Below are positions 1 through 8,860 of a stretch of 12,799 bases of DNA, in pieces. The notes beneath the pieces are model-generated. The model was not told where the DNA came from. It saw only the letters and a list, made by a program, of their open reading frames with translations, and made no database searches. The DNA comes from Euperipatoides rowelli (lineage: Eukaryota; Onychophora; Udeonychophora; Euonychophora; Peripatopsidae), in assembly GCA_003024985.2 (NCBI GenBank), contig PXIH01S0030172.1. One strand, 5' to 3'. The position numbers and the translations under genes are program-made. Every line of letters begins with the position of its first letter. Within the stretch, counting starts at the first letter, position 1.

Positions 1-405
1 AAAAAGATGAAGATAAAAAGATGAAGATAAAAAGATGATAAAAAGATGAAGAAAAAGATGAAGATGAAAAAGATGAAGATAAAGATGAAAAAGATGAAGA
101 TAGATAAAGATGAAGAAAAAGATGATGAAAAAGATAAATATGATTATGAAGATGAAGATGAAGAGGAGGAAGATGAAGATGAAAAAGATGAAGATGATGA
201 AAAAGATGAAGATGAAAAAGAAGACGAAAAGATGAAAAAGATTATGAAAAAGATGAAAAGATGAAGAAAAAGACAAAGAAGATGAAGACGAAGATGAAAA
301 AGATAAAGAAGAAGCTGAAGATAAAGATGAAGAATATGAAGATGAAGAAGAGAATGAAGAAGAGAAAGAAGAAGAGGAAGAAGATGAAGATAAAGAAGAT
401 GCCTG
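1..405. repeat. Imperfect GATGAA/AAGATG microsatellite
   Basis: The first ~405 bases are an almost cytosine-free tract of A, G and T built from GAT, GAA and AAA triplets (AAAGATGAAGAT-like units). Because the unit length is a multiple of three, it is open on the plus strand for long stretches and would read as Lys/Asp/Glu-rich peptide (46-264 and 261-452), and on the minus strand as Phe/Ile-rich peptide. Plus-strand stops (for example 262-264) and irregular unit phase argue against a real acidic protein. It sits at the window edge, so its true length is unknown. It would lie in a perlecan intron if the gene continues to the left. Confidence 0.9.
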
Positions 406-1697
406 GCATATTTTCATTTCCTCTTCCCATTTTTACCACACTTCATTTCTGATCAAATCTGTATGTTTTATTTTCAACATTCTTCTTGCACATCAAACAT
501 CAAAGGGATTGATTTTCTTTTCCAAGTCATTGGTTCAAGTTTAAGTCTCACATCATATAAGAAAAATGATCAAACATAGCATTTTAACTTCAATTTTAAA
601 TATTTATTCATTTCTCTTCTTAGAAGTTCTTTTTGTTTCCCAAAAGCAAATTTTGCAATAGTTTTAAATTACCACATTAAACATGAGGTATGTTCGTCAC
701 TAGATTTTTGCAGTGCATTTCATTTATTTGGTCACGTGAATATTTAATTTTATAGACGAACGATCAAAGTTAGCCCTTTCTGAGTAGCAAAGTACTTTAT
801 CATAATAAAATAGTTTAGTATGCTTTTATGCAATAATTATTCCAAAGCAATTGAAGATGAAATTCTATCTTAATAAAATAAAAAATTTAAAAAAAATGTT
901 TGTATTGAAGACTATTTTACAAAGACTTAAAGACTATCATTTTCAAATTACAGCATTAATCTTTTCAGGTAAAGACTTGTGCAGCCTTACTTACAGATAT
1001 AGTTAAAATAGATGTATTCCCCCCCCCCCCCCAAAAAAAAAAAATGAATGTAAAATTCATGATTAGGATTGCAGATGATTAAAACAAAAAATTATTGCTA
1101 CCCCATCATCTAAGATATTGTAATCACTCAGTTTTTACTTAATAATTCAATCCCTGTAATAAATCCAAGTTGAAGCAATGATAACTTTTTTTGTCTGCCA
1201 TTATAAAAACCAAACATCACGAAGTAATCCACTTCTCGAGCAGGGTTAAAAAATTTGAAACGAAATGAACTAGATTTTTTAATGACGAATGGTCAAGTTA
1301 ATTTTGTGCGCTTAATGACGAACAAAAATGTATCGAATAGTTTAAATAATTCAAAAAGTTAATTATTGACGAACACGCCTATGGACTAAGCTAATTAAAA
1401 AAAAAAAAAGAAATTGTGATTTTTTTTTTTTAAAGTCAAAATTTCACAAAATTCTGTATTGTTGACCACAAATTTAAAAAATTGCTTCCAGAAGATACCT
1501 CCAACTTTAAACACAATGGGTTAAAAAGTTAAAGACTAAAATAAATTATTCTTCAGAGATCAAAAATGTCTTTTCTCAGTATTAGATAAGATAAATGAAC
1601 ATTAAATTATTTTATATAAAGAAAAATCACAACTTGAAAATAAATTGCATTTTTAATTAACACAGGTTTAAAATAGCTATGAGAGATGTTAACCTAC
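406..1697. other. Non-coding, probable perlecan intron
   Basis: AT-rich sequence between the microsatellite and exon A. The next exon of the minus-strand gene should start in phase 0 and continue a laminin-EGF module, but I see no cysteine-rich open segment with splice borders here, so it probably lies beyond position 1. Contents: homopolymer A/T runs at about 1398-1432, a C14-A12 junction at 1019-1044, and a motif GACGAA(C/T) scattered at about 756, 1284, 1317 and 1368, with an inverted occurrence near 692. Confidence 0.6.
1019..1044 (+). repeat. C14-A12 homopolymer junction
   Basis: Fourteen consecutive C (1019-1032) are followed directly by twelve A (1033-1044). This is striking in such AT-rich DNA. 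It is a slippage-prone simple repeat, and its length is likely to be variable or miscalled. Confidence 0.9.
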
Positions 1698-1771
1698 CTT
1701 GCACTGGCAAGCTCTGGATTTGGTATCACAGTCCTCCCCAACACTTCCTCTGCGATCACAGGCACAAGTCC
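1698..1771 (-). CDS. Perlecan exon A, laminin-EGF module
   Basis: A 74-base exon: 2 bases completing the Gly codon of exon B, then 24 codons, ending in phase 0. The acceptor is cttag at 1772-1776 and the donor is AAG|gtaggt (gt at 1697-1696). The peptide begins TCACDRRGSVGEDCDTKS and ends ACQCK. The C-x-C, GS and final CxC spacing is that of a laminin-EGF module. From memory it matches the stretch of human perlecan domain III that follows the GNP..GGKC segment and has CDERGSMG. The product is a secreted extracellular-matrix proteoglycan core; LE modules there are disulphide-bonded rods between laminin IV domains. The next exon is not in the window. Laminin alpha is the alternative family, but the context of exons C and D favours perlecan. 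Confidence 0.85.
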
Positions 1772-3012
1772 CTAAGATGATTTCATAATGAATATAAATA
1801 AGTCAGCTAAATGCTAATAGTTTAACAATCTTAGAAGAAACTTTAAACAAACANTGCTATTTTAGGTACCATAAATGTTTACTGAATGTTTACTGAGATT
1901 TAATTTCAGCAATTACAATTTTCAGTATTACATTTTTAATTTATTTTTCAAATCAGCCTAATTTTTTTAACATTTTATGATTTTACTTTAAAATAGATAG
2001 GCCTATTGATTAAACATTCTTAAAATTAAAACAGAAATTTTAAATATTTGAGAGTAAACATTTTAAATCATAATGCATGCAGTACAAAATGTCAAAATTA
2101 AAACTGATGTCTAAACATTTAAAAATTATTTTTCCGCATAAGTACACAAGATCAATGTTTTTTTGTTTACATATTTATTAGTGCACTGTTGTCTGTATTA
2201 TTGTGATACTTGTCTGAATGTTAGCCAAGTTATTACAGCATTGTTTGCTTGTCTCATCACTGCACTGCTCTAGTATGTTTGTTATTGCACTGCATACCGT
2301 ACTGATATTGTTTATTACACCACTGCTCACTTATACATACTGCATGTTTATTAAGAAGTTTATAACTATATTATTTCTTTCACTGTGTTTGTTAGCTAAG
2401 TTATTAATGCCTTGTTTAATTATAAATTATCACACACTGCTTACTTGTTCATTTAAGATTATAACTACAGTTATATTTATTGTGTGTGTTTTTATTACTG
2501 CACTGTTTAATTTATACCTATTAGCAAGATTGTCTGCATATTTATTACTTGTTTCCTTGATTGAAAGTTTATTACCGGTACATTATTCTGCACTGTTTAC
2601 ATGTTTGTTATTTCAGCACAGTTCACTTGTCATAGTATAACTGCAATGTTCAATTGTTTGCATGTGTTATTATATTGAACTAGTCATTTGTCAGTTTCAT
2701 AGCATGAACATTTTGTATGATTTTTCTCGATAAAATCTATTTTAATTAAAAATCATCTATAGTTTTCAGAGGCAAATTGCTTTATCTTAAATTATGACGA
2801 AGATTCATAGTCATTGAAAATAGTCTGACTACAGACACAAACCTACATTGGATGATAGCTGGTCTTGTTCAAAATTATAAGCTAAAAACTGCATATAAAT
2901 TAAATAGATATTCAATTGAAATCATGAGAAATGGATCATGCAGACTTTAATAGAAATCACATTAGGTAAACATTGGTTTAAAGTTCATAAAATGAAATAG
3001 TAACAAATTTAC
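1772..3012 (-). other. Perlecan intron A/B
   Basis: 1241-bp intron with GT (3012-3011) and AG (1773-1772) on the minus strand. It contains an ambiguous base (N at 1854) and the T-rich degenerate repeat at about 2170-2690. No other coding signal seen. Confidence 0.8.
2170..2690 (+). repeat. Degenerate T-rich tandem repeat
   Basis: About 500 bases built from diverged copies of a unit like TTATTACTGCACTGTTTACTTG. CACTG or ACTGC recurs many times (about 2182, 2260, 2288, 2321, 2339, 2382, 2435, 2499, 2589). A longer echo, GTTAGC(C/T)AAGTTATTA, appears at about 2220 and 2391, roughly 171 bases apart, with a weaker third copy at about 2520. On the plus strand one frame stays open for 140 codons (2218-2640) and would give a Leu/Ile/Cys-rich hydrophobic peptide, but this follows from the repeat composition (few TAA/TAG/TGA in one phase). 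It is best read as an ancient minisatellite inside an intron. Confidence 0.65.
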
Positions 3013-3074
3013 CATTTGTATATCTACACGAATCTCCAAGAATTAGAGGTTCTCCAGAGTATGGAGGAATGCAC
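3013..3074 (-). CDS. Perlecan exon B, laminin-EGF module
   Basis: A 62-base exon: 1 base completing the Arg codon from exon C, 20 codons, and 1 base passed to exon A. The acceptor is ttttag (3075-3080) and the donor is AATG|gtaaat (gt at 3012-3011). The peptide is CIPPYSGEPLILGDSCRYTN. Joined to exon C it reads CERC-x-PP-Y-x-GEP-x(4)-G-x-SC, the second half of a laminin-EGF module (CERC..GY.GNP...G..C). PPYSGEP stands where most LE modules have PGYYGNP, so a usual Gly is replaced by Pro. It is separated from exon C by only 96 bp. Function is structural: part of the perlecan domain III rod in basement membrane. Confidence 0.88.
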
Positions 3075-3170
3075 CTAAAAAAAATTAAAATTTCAAGCTA
3101 GTCTTAGTATTAGCAAAAATAATTGAATTGATTGTGTACATAATGAAACAACAAAAAATTCCTTGAATAC
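3075..3170 (-). other. Perlecan intron B/C
   Basis: 96-bp intron, minus strand, GT at 3170-3169 (gtattc) and AG at 3076-3075 after a T-rich tract. Very short compared with the flanking introns. Confidence 0.85.
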
Positions 3171-3257
3171 CTTTCACATCTTCGACCAGTATGACCTGGC
3201 TGACATGCAGAACATGTTGGCAATCCATCGTCATCCAAGATACAAGTTGGAGAAAAC
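3171..3257 (-). CDS. Perlecan exon C, FSPTC laminin-EGF module
   Basis: An 87-base exon: 1 base completing Gln from exon D, 28 codons, and 2 bases that form Arg with exon B. The acceptor is ttctggcag (AG at 3259-3258) and the donor is GAAAG|gtattc. The peptide starts FSPTCILDDDGLPTC and continues SACQPGHTGRRCE. F-S-x-T-C-x-L-D-x-D-G-x-x-T-C-x-A-C-x-P-G-x-T/S-G-R-x-C-E is, from memory, the signature of the atypical LE modules of vertebrate perlecan domain III (FSDTCFLDTDG..TCDAC). It is far more perlecan-like than laminin-like and is the main reason for the gene call. The fit with neighbouring exons is exact in phase on both sides. Confidence 0.93.
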
Positions 3258-5458
3258 CTGCCAGAAAAAAATATATATATTATTTTGAAATAAACTCGAA
3301 TAATAACTCATCTGGCAATTACTTTCGTTATTCAAAAGTAATTCAATTGATGACTTCTGTGAAAATTGATTCAAATGACTTACAATTACAGATAGAAAAT
3401 ACTTATATTAATACCAATTAAAGGATTTGTAACACGTCAAAAAAAAAAAAATCTACAATGTATCTATTTTTAGGTTTTGTAATGGAGAGCTATGAATAAA
3501 ATTTTGTTTCTAAATCTTGCCAAATTAATTTGTGCTGCAAGCTAAGCAAACTAAAACATGATGAGAGAGGAAATAATAAAAGTCATTTTTGAATTGACAT
3601 TTTTAATGTTTATTAAATGCTGCAGAAATAGTTTTAAATCATTATTTTTCAGACTTGCATGGCAAATATTACCTATTGAAGTTTGAGTTGCAGAAACAAA
3701 TTACTTTAATATAACTATTAATTTAGGAACACCTGATTTTTAAATACACGCCATTCTTAACATAAGTATAATTTACACATTTTCATAATAACCTACAATT
3801 TGTATTATGTCAAATTTTTTAATTCCATGTAGCCTATCATTTGTTGGAATATGATTAATGCATTTCATTAATGTCAGCGAGATATCCATCTTCCTCTGTT
3901 CTTGTACAATATGTTGCCATAGTGTGAGTGAGATTCATTTATTTATTTTATGACTTTTATATTAAATGAAAGACAAAAACTGCACATTTTAGAATAAAAA
4001 CAAAAGAAATAAAAATCTTATGAAAATGAAAAATAAAATGCACATCTACACTTCATGGTAAACCATTGGTGGAAATTAGATATAATAAAACTTATTTTGA
4101 TTGAAGAAAATGCATTGCTGAGCTTGATTGGTGTGTTGTCCTTTTGAGAATAATCTGAACTTTTAAAAAAAAAGATAACAAAAGCATCACTAATGTCAGT
4201 GCTTTTTTCTTGAAGCAAAATGAAGGCCTAAATCCTCCAACTCTCAACCTCTTCCATCTTAAAAGACCAATAAAGCAACAGATAACAAATTCTTATTTTT
4301 GATATTTTTATTTTCATTATTATATTGATTGTAAGCTGAGTTTAAAATAAATAACAGTGAAACATACAACATAGCCTAATATAGGAGTTAATTTTATTTC
4401 TATATGATTGACAGTAACTGCATTTTCACAAATTGATCTAAGATTAGATAAGTGCTTCAACCATATCCTTATTTTTTTTACTCTATCAAAAAGTCTGGTG
4501 TGTGAGCCACAAGTCAGCACTGCTAGGTTTGGACTGCCTATTTTTAGGTCAAGGTCTATTCAAATAAATAATTAAATAGAAAGATACACCAAGAATGAAA
4601 TTAAAGTATTTTTATTCTAAAATATGGACAGGTTTTACTTTTAGTTAAACTAAAATGCATAAAATAAATAAATTAATTAGATTAGGGTTTTTTTTTTATA
4701 ACTTACTTTAATTCTTATCATTTCAACTATTTCCTATGTAAAAATTTGATTTACATACTGATTTCCAAAAACAATCTCAGCATAAATAAAAATTTAACGG
4801 TATTGTTGATTTAATTTATATCATAATTATTTATTAATGTAATAACTCCTCTGTCGCAAAAAAAATTATTTATAAGTATCAATTTCTGATCAATTTTTAT
4901 TTCTTAGATGTTTAGAAGGCAAAAATAAAAAAGGTTTTTAAACTGATAAGATCCTCTTTATACATTTGTCTTGAATCTTTCAATCAATCAATTTGATAAG
5001 GTGTTCAATTATTTTACTAGTGATTTGAAGGTGAGTTAGGATGATCAACCATAACCATGTTGTAGAAAGATAAAGGTCATACAAATAGAAACCATGACCA
5101 TGGACATTAAATAGAGATTTGATGTTTATCTGGTTCAATTCTTGATCTTTTTAAAAAGATAAGATAATCACTCATTAATAGGCCAAATTAGGCTCAATAT
5201 ATGTAAATTCTTTGACTACCAAAACATGTAAAATTTCTCTTTAAAGATTGATATTTACAGTAATTTTGTTCTGATGGATATCCAAATATACAGTATATAA
5301 GGCTGATAATGGAGGAAAGAGAACTTTATTAAAGGTCACAGATTACACAATGAAAATAATTTCTGTGTGGATTTAGATGGCAACAGTTCTTTGAGGTAAT
5401 GTTTCCACGGTTGAGAAAACAGGCTATGAAGGGTGAAGTTGACAAGTAATGCCCAGTT

Positions 5459-5461
5459 CTA
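5459..5461 (+). repeat. Left CTA target-site duplication
   Basis: CTA directly before the left terminal inverted repeat; the same CTA follows the right end at 6059-6061. A 3-bp duplication is the rule for PIF/Harbinger elements, where TWA is usual, so CTA is slightly off-type. Because CTA followed by G gives the palindrome CTAG, a shorter TA duplication cannot be ruled out. Confidence 0.55.
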
Positions 5462-5480
5462 GGCCCCATTCGCATGGACA
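5462..5480 (+). repeat. Left terminal inverted repeat
   Basis: 19 bases matching the reverse complement of 6040-6058 with one mismatch (C versus T at position 10). A second, direct, diverged copy of the same end follows at about 5523-5544 (ATTCGTATGGACATTTTCAT), and an inverted piece (AATGTCCATGTGAG) lies at 5601-5614. Confidence 0.88.
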
Positions 5481-5494
5481 CTTTATCCGCGGGT

Positions 5495-5649
5495 CAACCG
5501 TGGTTGAGCTACGGATAGTATCATTCGTATGGACATTTTCATCCATAGCTGAACTGCAGAAGAGCCACCATTCTGGCTGAGCCACGGTTGGGCCTTAATC
5601 AATGTCCATGTGAGAACACAATCCTGGCTCATCATCGGTTGAGCCGTGG
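5495..5649 (+). repeat. Left subterminal motif cluster
   Basis: Repeated GGTTGAGC/CCACGG-type words: CAACCGTGGTTGAGC at 5495-5509, GAGCCACGGTTGGGCC at 5579-5594 and CGGTTGAGCCGTGG at 5636-5649. These are likely binding sites for the element's own Myb-like protein, which in Harbinger elements recognises subterminal repeats. This role is inferred, not shown. Confidence 0.6.
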
Positions 5650-5728
5650 TGTTTTGTTATGCCATTTGTAGTGCTATTTTACCTCTCGTGAAATATTTAA
5701 TTCTCACGAGATGTCATTTTTTTTCAAA

Positions 5729-5872
5729 ATGTCGGAACGTGGTACCGTTTGGTGCGATGAGATTTTTTCTTTAATAGAAATTTGGAAAATGAAAAAAACC
5801 CAAACAGATTTAAAACATTCTAAAAGAACCAAGGCTATTTGTAATACTATAGCCCAAGAAATGAAAGAATGA
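5729..5872 (+). pseudogene. Truncated Myb/SANT-like transposon protein
   Basis: A 47-codon frame inside the transposon, starting at an ATG with A at -3 (5729) and ending at TGA (5870-5872). It begins MSERGTVWCDEIFSLIEIW, continues with K/T/Q-rich residues, and ends AICNTIAQEMKE. The pattern W-x-D-E-x(3)-L-I-x-I-W, then Q-x-x-L, then I-A-x-x-M/L-x-E is helix 1 and helix 2 of the Myb/SANT-like DNA-binding domain found in Harbinger accessory proteins. The family would continue with a third helix of the G..RT..QCR.K type; here the frame stops at exactly that point and AT-rich sequence follows. It is therefore a remnant left by the internal deletion that made this non-autonomous copy, and unlikely to be functional. 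Confidence 0.65.
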
Positions 5873-5917
5873 TCGTTTTTTTTATATTTCCGGTTTCTGT
5901 TATTTACAAATTTATTA

Positions 5918-6027
5918 TCCGTGGCCGAGCCGTGATTGTGTTTGCATGGCCAAATCTGGCCGAGCCGTGGATAACATTAACACTGAACACAAAATCTTTA
6001 TCCACGGTTGAAACGTGGTTCAACCGC
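5918..6027 (+). repeat. Right subterminal motif cluster
   Basis: TCCGTGGCCGAGCCGTG at 5918-5934, GGCCGAGCCGTGG at 5958-5970 and TCCACGGTTGAAACGTGGTT at 6001-6020, followed by CAACCGC (6021-6027). It is the mirror of the left cluster, and together they give the element dense palindromic potential near each end. Confidence 0.6.
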
Positions 6028-6039
6028 AGATGAAATTAC

Positions 6040-6058
6040 TGTCCATGCAAATGGGGCC
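6040..6058 (-). repeat. Right terminal inverted repeat
   Basis: On the minus strand it reads GGCCCCATTTGCATGGACA, paired with 5462-5480. It is followed on the plus strand by the CTA duplication at 6059-6061. Confidence 0.88.
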
Positions 6059-7876
6059 CTAGTTTAGGTCTTAGCAATTAGTTGTATAAATAATTGGCTT
6101 AATTGTGGATAAAAATTTAACTCCATTTGAGGATTGTAAAATTTTGATGCATTAAAGTGCGGTAATTGTATAAATGTTAGAATGAAGTTTTTAAGTTAAG
6201 GCTGTTATACTTGTCCATTATGTAAAAATGAATAGATTTGCTTAAGATCATGCGCCACACTGCTGCAGTCAAGTATGCACAGTTAAAGATGGATAGCTAT
6301 TTATCATCGTCTGAAATTTGTTTTAGTAAGAAAGTGGTGATTTGTAAATAGAACTTTTTCACTAACACAAAAAAATAAAATAAAAAAGATCAATTAATTT
6401 AAATATCTAAATACAGCATAATTATACAGAAATTTATCAAGAGAATTTTTGAAACAATTTAATGAAGTTGGCGATATTACTGTTAATGAAAAAAACCCAA
6501 CCGTTATGTAGGTCTATCTGTTTGCTCTCCGTCTTGTTAGCTATTGAACCAATCATATCTTAGGTTTTCTAAGTAGAGGGCAGCACATTGCTGTTTTTGT
6601 CCCAATTGATTTAGTTTGAAAACAGTGTATTTGAAAATGGATTTTTATAAAGCATTAAATAAAGTAAAACAAATATTTTCCACAATACTAGACATTTATT
6701 GGAAGTCATTTTAATGTGTTAAACTAAAAACCATAACAACTGTTGGAAATAAGAGGAGGAATATGATTGGTTATTGTATAGAGCAATTTCATTGATTATG
6801 GACACAAACCCCCAGAAAATTATGAACTCATTTATGTATATAATGTATCTCCATTTATGAGACAGATTAAAGTGGTTTAGGAATGATTTTAAAAATTTTT
6901 TTAATTGATTTATGTTTATTTTTACCTAAAAATATTAGTTTAATAATTAATCAAATTTGAATATTTATCTACAGTAAAACATAAATATACTAATGTTTTT
7001 ACTATGTTTACAAAATATACAAACTGGCCTGTGACGTCAAATTGACATAGCCAAAAGATAAAATCAAGCTGATTTAGGGCTGGAGGAAAATGCATATCTG
7101 GGTCCAGATGCTAGTCATGACTTCATTATGTTATTGTTTAGAAAAATAGTCAACAAAAGCATTATTACTTAGTTTTTAAGAAGAAGAAAAAAGGAGAGAA
7201 AAAGGTATTTTCTTAGCATCAGTATACATTAAAATCCATAAAATTTTGAGATAATTCTTGGGATTGAAGTTGAAATCAATTTTTAAGGAAAAAAAACAAA
7301 CAAAAAATCTTGTGTATACCAAAATTCTGCTAGGCTTTTGTACGTTATCTTTACGCAATAAAAAGAACAAATTGTCAAGTTATTTCCAAAATTGGTAATA
7401 ATATTTCTTTCTTTTTTAAACATTCTTAGAGATATGTTTTAATGCAAATAAAAACTGTTAAAGGTTTATTTTTAGCTTATTAGCGTTTGTTCCGAGTTGC
7501 TTTTATAAAAACTGACAAAAAAAACAGGCTTCTGAATCACTGATCTACATTGATTGTTCTGTGAAGGAAACGGCTCGCTGGTCGCTGGTCAGACAACCAA
7601 CCACTTACTGGAATCCACGCAAGATTTTTCTGGCAAAATTCTAGACGTGGCAACACTCGCCAGTTTGATATTTTGATACATATTGGTATAAAAGTGGAAT
7701 TTTGATGCATTTATTGTCCGAATCTAACAAATTGATTAATTAAACAAACATTTTTTTGTTTACAAAAATACACTCACTAGAACCTCTGGAGACACTTTTT
7801 TTTTAAATTAAGTTTTTATGTACCAACTGAGAAGATAATGGATTAAATGTATGAGGATGCAGCCTGAGAGGAGAGA

Positions 7877-7935
7877 CAGAGAGGTATGTAGTATCAAGAA
7901 ACAGAGGGGTGTGTAGTATCAAGAAAAGGAGGGGT
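7877..7935 (+). repeat. 26-bp tandem duplication, GA-rich
   Basis: CAGAG(A/G)GGT(A)TGTAGTATCAAGAAA occurs at 7877-7901 and again at 7902-7927, with a partial third start (GGAGGGGT). It lies in a purine-rich patch of the intron. Confidence 0.7.
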
Positions 7936-8305
7936 TTTAATTGGGTGAAGCTGTGTCAAGTAGTCACTAGGGTCGCTAGTGGAGTATTTTTTTTTTTCCG
8001 AGATGTACCTTAACTTTCTATTCAGTTAATATTTGTTTTTATATACCAACAAAATATGAAGATAAATAGATATGTGGAAGTTGAAAAGTGAGAGAATATG
8101 GGTGGGACACAGAGAAAGAAGGGGGAAGGAAGCTGAAAGTAGGTACAGAGAATGGAAAGGAGAAAAAAAAATATTTTGGTAATATCAATTGTCTGTGGGC
8201 AGAACTGGCTTTAACTAGTTTGCAGTAGGCCTACATTAATTTATGTAATTTCTGACAAAATTAAAATTGCAATAAAATAAGAGTAAAAAATTAAAATGAA
8301 CTTAC

Positions 8306-8433
8306 TGATTAGGGGGTGATGTCAAGGGACAAGGACATGGCTGGCAGTCATTAGGAGTCCCTCGAGTTGGATCCCCATAGAAACCATGTGAACATTGGTC
8401 ACATGTTTCTCCTTCGGTATTATGTTGACAATT
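8306..8433 (-). CDS. Perlecan exon D, laminin-EGF module
   Basis: A 128-base exon: 42 codons starting in phase 0 and 2 bases passed to exon C. The acceptor is ttttatctgaag (AG at 8435-8434) and the donor is CA|gtaagt (gt at 8305-8304). The peptide begins [20 protein letters not shown], continues [17 protein letters not shown] and ends [13 protein letters not shown]-x(2)-C-x-x-C-x-x-G-F-x-G-D is the classic second half of a laminin-EGF module. The ending C-x-x-C-P-C-P leading into FSxTC is, from memory, the order in vertebrate perlecan domain III. Joined with exons C, B and A it gives 117 uninterrupted codons. The preceding exon should carry the first half of this module (CNGH..C....G.C) and was not found in the window. 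Confidence 0.93.
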
Positions 8434-8860
8434 CTTCAGATAAAAAGAACTACATTTTAGTTTAATAAAAAACTAGATAAAATATATATTTTTTAATCAA
8501 ACTGGTTTATTTCACATATAATTTTTAAACAACAATTTTAAAAACCTGACAATAATTATAAAAATAGTAAAAAAAAAATGAAAAATATTCAGACCTCACA
8601 TTTTTTTAAGCATAAAATGTACTTGACCTTCTGTGAAGCTACATACAGTATGTTAAATGGATGAAAGTTATGATCAAGAAATATACAATCATATCTAAGT
8701 TTATTAACTATTAATGACTATAAAAGCATTTTACATAATGGTTTTAAAATGACACAAATTAGTAGAACATAAAAGAAAACTAATGTATTATAGTGATCCA
8801 CTATATTGTATTCATAAAATACTGTATATATTTTATTCAGTTTTATTATTGTCTACATTT

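Larger units (their letters stand above)
5462..6058 (+). mobile_element. Harbinger-like non-autonomous DNA transposon
   Basis: A 597-bp element inserted in the C/D intron. It begins with GGCCCCATTCGCATGGACA (5462-5480), and its other end is the reverse complement GGCCCCATTTGCATGGACA (6058-6040), 18 of 19 identical, flanked by CTA on both sides. It is richer in GC than its surroundings. Inside are many copies of a subterminal motif around GAGCCGTGG / CCACGG in both orientations and a short open frame (5729-5872) that resembles the start of a Myb/SANT-like DNA-binding protein. PIF/Harbinger transposons encode two proteins, a DDE transposase and such a Myb/SANT-like protein. No transposase segment remains, so this is an internally deleted copy needing help in trans. 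Superfamily assignment is inferred from the 3-bp duplication, the G/C-rich ends and the Myb/SANT remnant. Confidence 0.8.
3258..8305 (-). other. Perlecan intron C/D, about 5 kb
   Basis: 5048-bp intron, minus strand, GT at 8305-8304 (gtaagt) and AG at 3259-3258. It is AT-rich, with no exon-like open segment that I can support. It holds one clear transposon (5462-6058), a 26-bp tandem duplication (7877-7935) and purine-rich patches at about 7180-7205 and 8085-8170. Stretches 3.3-5.4 kb and 6.1-7.8 kb show only simple A/T-rich sequence. Confidence 0.85.

Noticed and set aside
46-452. Lys/Asp/Glu-rich frames in the microsatellite
   Set aside because: Simple-sequence translation in two phases with stops; no protein features beyond the repeat unit.
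2218-2640. 140-codon hydrophobic open frame on the plus strand
   Set aside because: It lies wholly within a T-rich degenerate repeat in an intron; Leu/Ile/Phe/Cys content follows from base composition, and there are no splice or expression signals.
7555-7680. GC-richer patch with GCTGGTCGCTGGTC as a possible SINE or exon
   Set aside because: No A/B promoter boxes, tail, duplication or open frame with splice borders that I could support.
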